Shown here piece by piece: positions 17,309 to 26,210 of a stretch of DNA of 64,000 bases. The position numbers and the translations under genes were made by a program. The stretch spans positions 2,249,501-2,313,500 of the forward strand of contig NZ_CP132543.1 in the NCBI RefSeq assembly GCF_030845195.1. Reading direction: 5' to 3'. Every line of letters starts with the position of its first letter. Position 1 is the first letter of the stretch. The notes beneath the pieces are model-generated. The model did not search any database and was not told where the DNA came from. It saw only the letters and a list, made by a program, of their open reading frames with translations. Source of the stretch: Sanyastnella coralliicola (GTDB taxonomy: Bacteria; Bacteroidota; Bacteroidia; Flavobacteriales_D; Sanyastnellaceae).

Positions 17309-19255
17309 ATGCGTAACCTCCTAACAATCTTATTCTTACTTCCCTCGATGCTATTCGGCCAAGTGGCTGACTATGTTCTTTACAATGGGAAGATTTATAC
17401 TGCGAATGCTGAACAAGGGTTTGAGGAAGCCCTAGCTATTGACGATGGAATTCTTGTCTATGTTGGTGACAATGATGGCGTTCAGTCCTTCATTGGAGAC
17501 AACACATTGTCAGTAGATCTTGAGGGAAAACTCATTCTCCCTGGGATGCATGATGTACATAATCACTTGCTCGAAGGAAGCTCTGGTGCGGGGTCGAATT
17601 GTACGTTGAGCTCTGCAGCACAGTCGACAACTCAATTAGGTCAGCAGCTTTCCGATTGTGATCCTCAGGCCAATTCAAACGGATGGATATTTGCTTACGG
17701 ATTCTCCATTCTCACCTTGTTGGAATCAGATGAGAATCCGCGTGAGGTGTTGGACTCGTTCTTCCCTTCTACTCCGGTGGTCGCGATGGAAGAGACTTCG
17801 CATTCTGCTTGGGTCAACAGTGCAGCTTTAGAAGCATTGAGTATTGATGAAAACACTCCTGATCCTGAGGGCGGTTTGATCGTCAAAGAAAACGGTATCC
17901 CCAATGGAATTCTACTTGATGCGGCGGGTGATTTAGCCTTCGGTGCTGCCCTTGCATCCAACGAAGACATTGACCAAGCGAACTACGAAGGTTTGATCAA
18001 TTTCGGACTTCCGGCGCTAGCTGAACAAGGAATTACAAGCATCGTCGAAGGCAGAACCTACTGGAAAAGAAACTACATCGAGACCTGGCAAGAGGTTAAA
18101 GACAATGGTGAACTCACTGCCAGAGTTGTCCTAGCCCCTTGGATTTATGCCGAAGATGCTGACGAAGAGCAGATCCCACTCCTCACTGATATGTATGATG
18201 AAGGTGACGACATGCTTCGCGTCACTCAAATCAAGTGTTACATCGATGGAATAAGCTTGAACGGGACAGCTGCACTTGATCAAGACTACGTCTACAACTT
18301 CGGTTGGCCATTCACCAATGGAACGAATTACATCGACCCAGATCGCTTAGCTGACTACATCACGCAACTTGAATTGGTTGGCTACGACTTCTTCATTCAC
18401 AGTATTGGCAACAGAGGTTCAGCTGAATCCTTAGACGCCATTGAAGCCGCACGTAATGCCAATGGAGACATCGGTGCACGCCATCGCCTGACCCACATTG
18501 AATTCATGAACGAAGTAGAGTATTCACGCTTCGCTGAATTGGATGTCATTGCTGACGCCCAAGTATCAGCAAACTGGACTCAGCCAAATCAGTGGCAATG
18601 GAATGCAGACTTCGTAGGTGATGAGATCGCTGAGACCTTCATCCCGATTGGTTCTATATACGACGCCAATGGAAGAGTCACCCTCAGCAGCGATTGGGAT
18701 GTCTCAACGATGAACCCGTTCCGTTCTATTCAGAACGCTGTAACGCGTGCACCCGAGAATCTCCCAACAGTTGAAGAAGCAGTGGATGCACGCACGATTC
18801 ATTCTGCGTTCGTGATGCGACATGAAGATGTCACCGGAAGTATTGAGGTCGGCAAATACGCAGATATCATTTGCGTAGACCAAGACATCTTCGACATCCC
18901 TGTCAATCAGATTGCCCAAACCAATGTGACGATGACCATGCTCGGCGGTGAAGTGGTATTCAACGATGGAAGTTTCCCAGTCGGAATCGATGAAATCACC
19001 GTGGTAAGAACCAAGCGTTGGATCAATCCAAGTATCACGCGCGACTACGTGACTCTTCAAATCCCACCCCATGTCAACGGACTAGTCTCAGCTACCATAC
19101 TGAATTCTTCAGGTGCTCAAGTTGGATCGATAAAGGTCAATTCAATGAGCCAGCAAATAGACGTAACAAGCTGGTCAGAAGGAATGTACACCGTGGTCCT
19201 TTATTCGGAGAACGGTAACGTTATCACTAAAGAAAAAGTGATCGTGGTGAGATGA
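17309..19255 (+). CDS. Secreted amidohydrolase (YtcJ-like) with T9SS type A tail
   Basis: 648 residues. The signal peptide ends at LFGQ. The Amidohydro_3 domain (PF07969, about 25-540) starts with YVLYNGKIYTANAEQGFEEA and the metal-binding DVHNH inside LILPGMHDVHNHL; further candidates are the Lys region CYIDGISLNGTAA, HSIGNRG, THIEF and SDWDVSTMNP near the C-terminus. The family hydrolyses cyclic or linear amides using one or two metals; the substrate is unknown. The last 75 residues have the beta-strand pattern and final KEKVIVVR typical of a T9SS type A sorting domain, though the usual PNP motif is missing (INPSITRDYVTLQIP instead). Export to the cell surface is inferred. Heptad arrays flank the gene on both sides. 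Confidence 0.85.
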   Translation: MRNLLTILFLLPSMLFGQVADYVLYNGKIYTANAEQGFEEALAIDDGILVYVGDNDGVQSFIGDNTLSVDLEGKLILPGMHDVHNHLLEGSSGAGSNCTLSSAAQSTTQLGQQLSDCDPQANSNGWIFAYGFSILTLLESDENPREVLDSFFPSTPVVAMEETSHSAWVNSAALEALSIDENTPDPEGGLIVKENGIPNGILLDAAGDLAFGAALASNEDIDQANYEGLINFGLPALAEQGITSIVEGRTYWKRNYIETWQEVKDNGELTARVVLAPWIYAEDADEEQIPLLTDMYDEGDDMLRVTQIKCYIDGISLNGTAALDQDYVYNFGWPFTNGTNYIDPDRLADYITQLELVGYDFFIHSIGNRGSAESLDAIEAARNANGDIGARHRLTHIEFMNEVEYSRFAELDVIADAQVSANWTQPNQWQWNADFVGDEIAETFIPIGSIYDANGRVTLSSDWDVSTMNPFRSIQNAVTRAPENLPTVEEAVDARTIHSAFVMRHEDVTGSIEVGKYADIICVDQDIFDIPVNQIAQTNVTMTMLGGEVVFNDGSFPVGIDEITVVRTKRWINPSITRDYVTLQIPPHVNGLVSATILNSSGAQVGSIKVNSMSQQIDVTSWSEGMYTVVLYSENGNVITKEKVIVVR

Positions 19256-19261
19256 AAAGAG

Positions 19262-19330
19262 GATCGCAGAAGGCAGAACGCGGAACGCGGTAGGAGCACC
19301 CCACCGCGTTCCGCGATCTACGATCAGCAT
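19262..19330. repeat. Heptad repeat array 6 (cruciform)
   Basis: GATCGCA, GAAGGCA, GAACGCG, GAACGCG from 19262, then the complementary ACCGCGT, TCCGCGA, TCTACGA, TCAGCAT from 19303. The central 13-bp arms (19279-19291 and 19303-19315) are perfect inverted copies. It lies between convergent genes and could also act as a bidirectional terminator. Confidence 0.88.
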
Positions 19331-19338
19331 TCCATGTT

Positions 19339-19716
19339 TTATTCTTTAGGCGCTTCGGCGCTAGCCATAACAAAGGTACCGCGACCAATGGTAACGATCA
19401 TCTGATCCTCGCCTATCTCCACAAGCTTCAAGGTTTGATTTTCACCTTTGTCTGAAGCAATCTGGATTTCCATGTCGGCATAAGACCATTTCCCTAGGTC
19501 TTCGCTTCCCATGATGAATGCCTTGTAAGTTCCGTCTTCTTTAAAATGGAAAGTCATGCTTCCGAAGAAACCGGTTAGCATCTCTACAGATTCAGCATCA
19601 AGGTTCTCTTTCTCGTGAACGTCAGCGAATTTCCAAAAGCCAGCAACATCATCTGCGCTCTGAGCGAAAGTCATGCTTGAAATGGCGAAGAGGCAAAGGG
19701 TGAGTAAGAATTTCAT
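19339..19716 (-). CDS. Small secreted lipocalin-like protein
   Basis: 125 residues. A signal peptide ends at TFAQ. The mature part begins DVAGFWKFAD and alternates short beta strands, with FHFKEDGTYKAF and GKWSYADMEIQI patterns as in the small lipocalin-like barrels (PF13648 type) of Bacteroidota. No cysteine and no lipobox, so it is probably periplasmic and soluble. It may bind a small hydrophobic ligand, but nothing confirms this. It lies between heptad arrays 6 and 7, which use the same word family; the outer-membrane protein gene upstream is on the same strand, about 120 bp away with array 7 between. Confidence 0.6.
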   Translation of the reverse strand: MKFLLTLCLFAISSMTFAQSADDVAGFWKFADVHEKENLDAESVEMLTGFFGSMTFHFKEDGTYKAFIMGSEDLGKWSYADMEIQIASDKGENQTLKLVEIGEDQMIVTIGRGTFVMASAEAPKE

Positions 19717-19768
19717 GGGGTTGGTTTTATTGGTTAAGTAAACAAGCCCGCAACATACGAAAAGGTTT

Positions 19769-19838
19769 GCGGAGAGCAGAACGCGGAACGCGGTAGGCAG
19801 ACCCCACCGCGTTCCGCGATCCGCATTCCGCGTTCCTA
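19769..19838. repeat. Heptad repeat array 7 (cruciform), enters a stop codon
   Basis: Ten consecutive in-phase units: GCGGAGA, GCAGAAC, GCGGAAC, GCGGTAG, GCAGACC, CCACCGC, GTTCCGC, GATCCGC, ATTCCGC, GTTCCTA. The halves are inverted copies of each other. The last unit contains the TAG stop (19836-19838, minus strand) of the outer-membrane protein gene. Confidence 0.9.
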
Positions 19839-22265
19839 CCTAACCCTTCCTTGTTCTTCATCAGAACCACTGCCTCGGTGGGCATTCTTTTGATTCGTTG
19901 CTTTACCAAAGTTGAAAGAGAAGGCCAGAGCGAACCGACGGGTGTCACGAACGCTGTTCCAGTCTGCTTCTGTTTGTTCGAGGTTATTGATGATTCCATC
20001 ACCGCGACGCGTAAAGAGAATATCATTCACAGAGCATTTCAGGTTCGCTTTACCGTCCCACAACGCTTTCTGGAAACCAATGTTGATGCCTCCAAAGCTG
20101 CGCAGGAAGAGCTGCGAGTAGACCATGTCGCTGCGGTAAATCCCGCTAATGTCACCCTTCCACCCTTTTCCGAAATCAAAGGTGTTCGTCAGAGAGAGGT
20201 ATTGGTAATCACCACTGGCATTGAGTTGTTGGTTGTACAACGGACTGTCAAAAGTCAGGTAGGCATATTCACCGTAGAAGTTCACACGCCAGCGTTTGGA
20301 TACTGAGACCGCTCCATCAACTGAGAATGAGAAGGTTTGGCTATCAGCAATGTTACCTGGTCGACTATAGTAGATCTCATCGACGATCTCGAGTGTTTCA
20401 TTGATACCATCGATCGTATTCGAGTAGCTGAAAGTACCGTTGATCATACTCCTCCAGGTGTAGGTTAGAGAGAAATTGTTCGAGAAGGTAGGCAGCAGAT
20501 TCGGGTTCCCTGAATAGAAGGTGAAACGGTCCAGCGGACTAATAAATGGATTCAAATCCATGAAGTACGGACGATTGACACGCTTACTGTAGGAAAATGA
20601 AAGGAGGTGGTGATTTGCCGAATCAATTCTCCAAGTTGAGTAGAAGGTTGGGAATAGATTCTGGTAATCACGGGTAAAGGAACTATCTGATTGTTCCGCA
20701 TTTCCAAGTTGATTCCCTTTCAATGAAGTGGCTTCTCCACGCAGCCCCAATTGGAAGTCTACCTTTTCAAATGACTTACTAAAATTCACATAGGCGGCGT
20801 TAATCATCTCTTCGTACAAGAAGCGGTTACTAAGACCATAGTCAGGGGTTGTCACGCCATCAACAGTGTTGGTATAGATGGCTTCATTATCCGTTTCTGT
20901 ATAGGCTGATTTCACCCCAGCCTCAAACATACCGCTCCCGCCTAGAGACTTTCGGTAATCCGCCTTCACGGCATAAATATCAATGGTACTTGGAAGCTGT
21001 CCGTTGATGCGGTCTTGGTAAGTCAACACCCCAGTGCTATCATAAATGAAATTGTTAAAGACCTGGTCATTGTCCGTTTGATAGCGAACGAGGTCAGCAT
21101 CAATTGAGATTTTTTGTCCGAGCGAATCTAAATAGTGAGCAAAGTAAAGCGTGTATGCCTGACTATCGAAAGTCTCTTCTTCGTCATTGTCGGCCAACAC
21201 CTCTTGGATCAATGCTCCGTCTGGTTGCGCCACTATGGAAGTGTTATCTGTGTAACGTGTCGTCGGACTAATATTAAGGCGGAAAGAACCACCGAAGTTG
21301 GTGTTATCTGACGGATAGAGATCGATACCACTTCGCACGTTAAAGTACTTTCCACCGTGATTAATGAAAGAATTCTGCTTGAAGCTCGAGGTTGAGACAC
21401 CCTCCGCATCGCTGTAGAAACGATTGATGTTCAGGTCCTGGTAGTTCTCCCATAGACCTGCATTCACGCTGGCATATACCCCCACCTTTTCACGGTTGTA
21501 ATTCACGTTGAGATTGTTGTTGCTGTTCGCATAGGACCCCTGGCGGTATCCTGTATTGAAGTTCCCGTAGAAACCACGTAGGGCGTTTCTTTTGAGGACA
21601 ATATTGATGATTCCACCACTACCGGCCGCGTCAAATTCTGCTGGTGGGTTCTCCATGATTTCAATGCGCTGAATGGAGCCTGTCGGCAATGATCGCAAGT
21701 AGTTCTCTAGCTCTGATCCAGATAGATACGACGGCTTGTCATTGATATAAACTTGAACACCTGACCGTCCTTTCAACAGTAATGAACCATCGCTATTCAG
21801 AATGATTCCTGGCGCCTTTTCCATGATGTCTAGGGCATTGCTCCCCGCATTCGATGGAAGAGCGTCAGGGTTGACGATGACACGATCTATTTGTCGCTCC
21901 ACGAAAGGTACTTCTGTGGCTACTTCCGCTATGTCAATCGCTGTGGCATTGGCTTTTATGACTAACGTCGGAACGGATAAATCCTTCTCAGCAACGGTAA
22001 TAGAGCGTCGGGTAATGTGGTAAGAGAGCATCCGTGCCTCGATGGTATAGTCACCGCTTGATATTTGGCCTAACACAAAACTCCCGTCTTGATCGGTGTA
22101 AACCGACTTGACAATGCTTGAATCGCTGGCTGACAAGAGAACCACCATGGCGAGATCCATGGCCTTTCCTTGTTCATCTTCGACTTTTCCTGTGACTTGA
22201 AAAGTATCCTGAGCCACGCTTGGAATGGCTAGAAGAATGAGGAGAATAGTAACTACGTTTTTCAT
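19836..22265 (-). CDS. Outer-membrane beta-barrel receptor with carboxypeptidase-regulatory domain
   Basis: 809 residues. The signal peptide ends at PSVAQ. Domain order: CarboxypepD_reg-like beta sandwich (about 22-105: VTGKVEDEQGKAMDLAMV...GDYTIEARMLSY), a TonB-type plug (about 120-225; NALDIMEKAPGIIL, VYINDKPSYLSGSELENYL, ENPPAEFDAAGSGGIINIVLK), and an outer-membrane barrel of the OMP_b-brl_3 type (PF14905). It probably imports or binds a substrate in a TonB-dependent way; there is no SusD partner. The last codons (about 15) after FNFGKA are unusual for such a barrel, which normally ends in an aromatic strand. They run into heptad array 7, so the array may have displaced the original end (inference). 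Confidence 0.88.
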   Translation of the reverse strand: MKNVVTILLILLAIPSVAQDTFQVTGKVEDEQGKAMDLAMVVLLSASDSSIVKSVYTDQDGSFVLGQISSGDYTIEARMLSYHITRRSITVAEKDLSVPTLVIKANATAIDIAEVATEVPFVERQIDRVIVNPDALPSNAGSNALDIMEKAPGIILNSDGSLLLKGRSGVQVYINDKPSYLSGSELENYLRSLPTGSIQRIEIMENPPAEFDAAGSGGIINIVLKRNALRGFYGNFNTGYRQGSYANSNNNLNVNYNREKVGVYASVNAGLWENYQDLNINRFYSDAEGVSTSSFKQNSFINHGGKYFNVRSGIDLYPSDNTNFGGSFRLNISPTTRYTDNTSIVAQPDGALIQEVLADNDEEETFDSQAYTLYFAHYLDSLGQKISIDADLVRYQTDNDQVFNNFIYDSTGVLTYQDRINGQLPSTIDIYAVKADYRKSLGGSGMFEAGVKSAYTETDNEAIYTNTVDGVTTPDYGLSNRFLYEEMINAAYVNFSKSFEKVDFQLGLRGEATSLKGNQLGNAEQSDSSFTRDYQNLFPTFYSTWRIDSANHHLLSFSYSKRVNRPYFMDLNPFISPLDRFTFYSGNPNLLPTFSNNFSLTYTWRSMINGTFSYSNTIDGINETLEIVDEIYYSRPGNIADSQTFSFSVDGAVSVSKRWRVNFYGEYAYLTFDSPLYNQQLNASGDYQYLSLTNTFDFGKGWKGDISGIYRSDMVYSQLFLRSFGGINIGFQKALWDGKANLKCSVNDILFTRRGDGIINNLEQTEADWNSVRDTRRFALAFSFNFGKATNQKNAHRGSGSDEEQGRVR

Positions 22266-22368
22266 GGTTTAGCGTCTAGTTTGGACATGAGTATGGCTTT
22301 CGGAGCAATCGCCCGATGCAATTTTGTTGGTCTGTTGTGGTGATTAGTGAATCGGCAGAGCCGAGGGT

Positions 22369-24525
22369 TTAGCTATGCGTATTCCAGTTTGGAGTTGGTC
22401 TTGTCATGGTGCGAGGGGTAACGGTTGTGTGCACTTCCGCTTTTAATTCAGCGCCATATTGAACGAGTAATCTCACTAGGTCTGGGTTTCGAGATTCTAA
22501 GGCATAAGACAGCGGTGTGGCTTTGCCATCTCCCTTATAGTCAGGGTCAGCTCCGTGAGCTAGTAAAAGTCGACACAGATCTACATCCCCTCGTTTACAG
22601 GCAATGATTAACGGTGTATAGACTACTGAGCTGGTGGTAGTCATACCTTCCGTGGTGGTTGTTTCCGTTACCCGATGATAACAATCAAGGTCAACCAATC
22701 CGAGTAACTGCTCAGCGCGACTATGATCTCCCACACGGAGCGCCTCGATCAAATCTTGACAAGTGAAGTTGCTCTGACTATGGTCGATGTTCACTCGACG
22801 TTGCTTGTCTTCATCGGTGCGCATGTCGATGGCTAATCCAACGGAATACACCGTAATTCCAAGGTTGTTATGGAAGACGATATCGGCTTCAGGATAGCTC
22901 AGCGCTTTCTTGATAAAAGGAAAGTCATTCGAAACGCCATCGGTATTTAGCGGACAAGCAAATTCACGTGTCAACAATAAGTCTCGAATCAAGGGTTCGT
23001 CTTTCTTGATGATGGCTTCCGCGAGAGCGATAAAATTCGTGTCTTGACAATATCCTTTGTGGTAATCGTCCACATCGATTCTGAACCCAATCTCACTGAT
23101 CTGAAACTGACGGTAGCCAATGATATTGATGTCGGCATTGTATCTCATCAACCCACGCATCAGTGGCAAATCTTGTGAAGGACCTCCACTAGCGCTTTGC
23201 ATACACGAGAGGTCAGCAAATTGAAGCGCATGCCTTAGTTCAGCGAAATTGCCCGAGTCAAGGTAGCCTCGAATTTGATCGCAACTGGTCTCATCTACCG
23301 GCATCTCTTGATCAGCGATCATCTCCTCTAGTAGGTGGTCAATTCGGTCAGCTTCCGCTTCTAATTCCTCTTGTGACTCCGAAGGTTGATTGGTGCCCAT
23401 ACAAGCTGGATCGAGTGTTGGAAGAAGCTCACGTACTCGTTCTAAGTCGCCATCGAGAACAGCACGCTCAAACTCTTCACAGTTGGGGTTCAGCTCTTCT
23501 TTGGGCTCCTCAATTTCTGGAGGGAAGGCTGAAATCAATAGAATATTCGAAGGGTCGCGTTCAGCCTCGATCTCCTGTGACGGCAGGTTCAGTGCCATGG
23601 TTAAAATCATGAGTACTGGAATCGCGAAACCGTATTTGAAGTAGTTGAAGTTGTTCGACTTCTTCCCATTCATTCGAAGAATCCGACTCTTGATCAAACT
23701 TTGGTTGTAGTTGGTAGTAATCGCCAAGGGTGCGGTGTGACAAGCGATTTTAACCAGATTCATCTGGTAGTTCTCTTTCTGGCTTTCATTCTCAGCGACT
23801 AGCAATTGATCAGTCTGGAACTCTACGTTACGCTCGATTTCCTTGCGAAGAAGCCAAACAAACGGGTTGAACCAAAGCAGTGCAACGGCCAACTCTGCAA
23901 GAATTAAATCAACACTGTGCCACTGCTTCACATGGATTCGTTCGTGATCCAGAATCTGGTCATAGGTCTCGTAATCGTACAAGGCGGGATTGATGAAAAT
24001 GTACTTGAAAAATGAACAGGGCTCGGTCTTCCCTTCCACATTCACAATCACGCCTTCATCGGTAGCTAGTTTATCTTCATTGCGAGAAGCTTTTACAACT
24101 ACACTTACCACTTGAGCAAGGAGATTCAATAAGAGTAGCCCAGCACCAAAAGCGTACAAGTACCACAACCATTGAAAACTACTCGTTGATTCTTCTTCGA
24201 TGATGGCAGGCGCTGTAGCGCATGTTACTCCTGCGTCATCAACAGTGATGAGGTCTTCATCGGTGCCATTTTCCATGGCGAAAAATTCTTCACCTTCATC
24301 AGCAATGATCACTTCTTCAGTGGCGTCATTCTCCCAAATTGAGGCCACAAACCCTTGTTGTTCATGCCATTTCGGAAGAGATAGAAAAGGAATCATCAAG
24401 GCAAAGGCAAGGCAACTTAACAGGTACATTCGATTCACCGCGAAGAAGCTTTCTCTAGCGAGGAATAGCTTATAGAAGCAGTAAAGAATCGCAATAATGA
24501 TGGATGATTTGATCAGTAATTCCAT
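22369..24525 (-). CDS. BlaR1/MecR1-like M56 metalloprotease with Cys-stapled ankyrin-like sensor domain
   Basis: 718 residues. Two N-terminal helices (3-20, 33-50), an acidic loop, a third helix (about 118-144), then the cytoplasmic zinc protease with HERIH (194-198) in LDHERIHVKQWH and downstream Glu in ERNVEF. A fourth helix (about 298-314) puts the rest in the periplasm. Instead of the usual TonB-like or penicillin-binding domain, residues 345-620 hold four helical-hairpin modules, each bounded by cysteines (C349-C375, C415-C441, C493-C524, C589-C615). Two ordinary ankyrin repeats follow (about 637-698, HGADPDYKGDGKATPLSYAL). Known role of the family: signalling by cleaving the partner BlaI repressor. 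It lies 2 bp downstream of that repressor gene. The inducing signal is unknown. Confidence 0.85.
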   Translation of the reverse strand: MELLIKSSIIIAILYCFYKLFLARESFFAVNRMYLLSCLAFALMIPFLSLPKWHEQQGFVASIWENDATEEVIIADEGEEFFAMENGTDEDLITVDDAGVTCATAPAIIEEESTSSFQWLWYLYAFGAGLLLLNLLAQVVSVVVKASRNEDKLATDEGVIVNVEGKTEPCSFFKYIFINPALYDYETYDQILDHERIHVKQWHSVDLILAELAVALLWFNPFVWLLRKEIERNVEFQTDQLLVAENESQKENYQMNLVKIACHTAPLAITTNYNQSLIKSRILRMNGKKSNNFNYFKYGFAIPVLMILTMALNLPSQEIEAERDPSNILLISAFPPEIEEPKEELNPNCEEFERAVLDGDLERVRELLPTLDPACMGTNQPSESQEELEAEADRIDHLLEEMIADQEMPVDETSCDQIRGYLDSGNFAELRHALQFADLSCMQSASGGPSQDLPLMRGLMRYNADINIIGYRQFQISEIGFRIDVDDYHKGYCQDTNFIALAEAIIKKDEPLIRDLLLTREFACPLNTDGVSNDFPFIKKALSYPEADIVFHNNLGITVYSVGLAIDMRTDEDKQRRVNIDHSQSNFTCQDLIEALRVGDHSRAEQLLGLVDLDCYHRVTETTTTEGMTTTSSVVYTPLIIACKRGDVDLCRLLLAHGADPDYKGDGKATPLSYALESRNPDLVRLLVQYGAELKAEVHTTVTPRTMTRPTPNWNTHS

Positions 24526-24527
24526 GC

Positions 24528-24884
24528 CTATCCTTTTTTAATGATCTTGATCAATTCATCTTTCTCGGCATCCGTCAGTCGCTCTTCTTTCGCGAAGTGT
24601 GCCATCATCTTCGTCAGGGAGTTATCGAAGAACTTCTCCTTGATATTCCCCAGGTGTTCTTTTCGATACTCTTCAAAGTCTTGAACTGGACTAAACTGAT
24701 AGCTATTCGCAATCATCTCGCTCTTCAAGACTTCCTTCTTAACTAAGATTTTCACCAAGGTCGCCACCGTATTGTAGTGTGGTTTGGGATCAGGAAAAGC
24801 ATCCACGATCTCTCGTATACTTGCTGCTTTCAGCTCCCAGATGATCTCCATAATCTGGTCTTCTCGTTTGGTAAGTTTCTTCAT
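24528..24884 (-). CDS. BlaI/MecI/CopY family transcriptional repressor
   Basis: 118 residues, Penicillinase_R family (PF03965). The N-terminal winged helix is MKKLTKREDQIMEIIWELKAASIREI (about 1-70, including HYNTVATLVKILVKKEVL, the recognition helix). The C-terminal dimerisation helices carry the YRKEHLGNIKEKFFDN region, where family members are cut by the cognate M56 protease. It represses its own operon as a dimer. Three phased inverted repeats lie 27-80 bp upstream. The M56 receptor follows after 2 bp. Nothing suggests beta-lactam resistance: no beta-lactamase gene is present. Confidence 0.93.
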   Translation of the reverse strand: MKKLTKREDQIMEIIWELKAASIREIVDAFPDPKPHYNTVATLVKILVKKEVLKSEMIANSYQFSPVQDFEEYRKEHLGNIKEKFFDNSLTKMMAHFAKEERLTDAEKDELIKIIKKG

Positions 24885-24903
24885 GGTGAATGAATTGATG
24901 AAC

Positions 24904-24964
24904 CAAACGTACTAATTTTTTAGTGACATCACTAAATTTTTAGTAGCCCTCCTAAATTTTTAGG
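24904..24964 (-). promoter_or_regulatory. blaI promoter with three 20-bp-phased operators
   Basis: Three 14-bp inverted repeats start at 24911, 24931 and 24951: ACTAATTTTTTAGT, ACTAAATTTTTAGT and CCTAAATTTTTAGG. The centres are exactly 20 bp apart, two helical turns, so three BlaI-type dimers could bind one face. On the minus strand a perfect -7 element (TACGTTTG, 24911-24904) overlaps the first operator. Bound repressor would cover the promoter. Sites and spacing are seen; the repressor assignment follows from gene context. Confidence 0.8.
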
Positions 24965-24981
24965 AGTTTTTAGGAATTGAG

Positions 24982-25051
24982 GATCGCGGGGTGCGGATCG
25001 CAGAACGCGGTAGGCTAATATCACCGCGTTCCGCGATCCGCGATCCACCTT
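24982..25051. repeat. Heptad repeat array 8 (cruciform)
   Basis: Ten in-phase units: GATCGCG, GGGTGCG, GATCGCA, GAACGCG, GTAGGCT, AATATCA, CCGCGTT, CCGCGAT, CCGCGAT, CCACCTT. AACGCGGT pairs with ACCGCGTT and GATCGC with GCGATC, with one internal loop. Even the loop unit keeps the 7-nt phase. It lies between divergent blaI and serC. Confidence 0.9.
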
Positions 25052-25102
25052 CCAGATACAAACATTTCATCCACACTTCACACTTCCCTCGAATCGGTGA
25101 CT

Positions 25103-25110
25103 TACCTTTG
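25103..25110 (+). promoter_or_regulatory. -7 element of serC-serA
   Basis: TACCTTTG, an exact TAnnTTTG match 18 nt before the serC ATG, which gives a leader of roughly a dozen nucleotides. No clear -33 element. Confidence 0.5.
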
Positions 25111-25128
25111 TCCAAACATTGTCTAGGA

Positions 25129-26199
25129 ATGGCTAAAAAACACAACTATTCTGCGGGTCCGTGTATTCTACCGGACAGCGTTTTTAAAGAAGCTTCAGAA
25201 GCTGTTTTGAACTTTAACGGGATCGATCTTTCGATTCTTGAGATCTCTCACCGAAGCAAAGATTTTGTAGCGGTGATGGAGGAAGCACGTAGCTTGGTTA
25301 AGGAGTTGTTGAACCTCCCTTCGAACTACGAAGTATTGTTCCTTCAAGGTGGAGCAAGTCTGGCCTTCCTCACGACAGCATACAACTACCTTCCTGAAGG
25401 TGGGAAAGGTGCTTACATTGATACCGGTACTTGGTCATCAAAAGCAATTAAAGAAGCAAAACACTGCGGTTCAGTTGACGTGATCGCCTCTTCAAAAGAG
25501 AGCAACTACAATCATATCCCAACTGGTTACACGGTGCCTTCTGATGCAGACTACCTGCACTTCACTTCGAACAACACAATCTTCGGAACGCAGTTCCAAG
25601 ACTTCCCTAGCCATGAGAACCTCATCTGTGACATGTCATCAGATATTTTCTCACGTGAATTCGACGCGAGCAAGTTTACCATGATCTACGCCGGAGCGCA
25701 GAAGAACATGGGACCTGCAGGTACAGTGCTCTACATCTTTGACAAAGACAAATTGGGCAAGACTGGAAGAGACATTCCATCATACCTTGACCTAGGAGTT
25801 CACCTAGCGAAGGATAGCATGTTCAATACACCTCCAGTATTCTCTGTTTATGTGAGCATGTTGACACTCCGTTGGATGAAAGAAATGGGCGGTATTTCAG
25901 CCATTCAAGCACGTAACGATGCGAAGGCCGAATTAATCTACAAAGCCATTGACGAAAATCCATTGTTCACAGGTCACGCGCAAGAAGACAGCCGTTCGAA
26001 AATGAACGTGACATTCCGTTTGACGGATGACTCACTTGCTGACGACTTCAACAAGCTGTGGCAGGATGCTGGAATCAACGGATTGAAAGGTCACCGTTCA
26101 GTGGGCGGTTATCGTGCTTCTATGTACAACGCTCTTCCTATTGAAAGTGTGAAGGTGTTGACAGAAGTAATGGACGAATTTGCACGCGTTAAAGCATAA
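25129..26199 (+). CDS. serC: Phosphoserine aminotransferase
   Basis: 356 residues, class V aminotransferase fold. Converts 3-phosphohydroxypyruvate and glutamate to phosphoserine (serine synthesis) and acts in pyridoxal phosphate synthesis in some bacteria. Visible signatures: KKHNYSAGPCILP at the N-terminus, FLQGGASLAF, and the PLP lysine in YAGAQKNMGPAG (K192). The C-terminal GHRSVGGYRASMYNA motif contains the substrate-binding residues. The frame is open to 24991, but the extra 46 codons translate heptad array 8 and lie upstream of the -7 element, so the ATG at 25129 is the start. serA follows after 11 bp, forming a serine operon. Confidence 0.97.
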   Translation: MAKKHNYSAGPCILPDSVFKEASEAVLNFNGIDLSILEISHRSKDFVAVMEEARSLVKELLNLPSNYEVLFLQGGASLAFLTTAYNYLPEGGKGAYIDTGTWSSKAIKEAKHCGSVDVIASSKESNYNHIPTGYTVPSDADYLHFTSNNTIFGTQFQDFPSHENLICDMSSDIFSREFDASKFTMIYAGAQKNMGPAGTVLYIFDKDKLGKTGRDIPSYLDLGVHLAKDSMFNTPPVFSVYVSMLTLRWMKEMGGISAIQARNDAKAELIYKAIDENPLFTGHAQEDSRSKMNVTFRLTDDSLADDFNKLWQDAGINGLKGHRSVGGYRASMYNALPIESVKVLTEVMDEFARVKA

Positions 26200-26210
26200 C
26201 AAATAGCATC

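Noticed and set aside
19851-20306. Open frame on the plus strand opposite the barrel protein (151 codons)
   Set aside because: Shadow of the receptor gene; no ribosome-binding context or family resemblance.
24528-24884. Beta-lactam resistance locus
   Set aside because: No beta-lactamase or PBP gene, and the receptor lacks a penicillin-binding sensor; BlaI/M56 pairs in Bacteroidota often have other roles.
24991-25128. Longer N-terminus for SerC
   Set aside because: The extra 46 codons cover heptad array 8 and the -7 element; SerC homologues begin near MAKKHNYSAGP.
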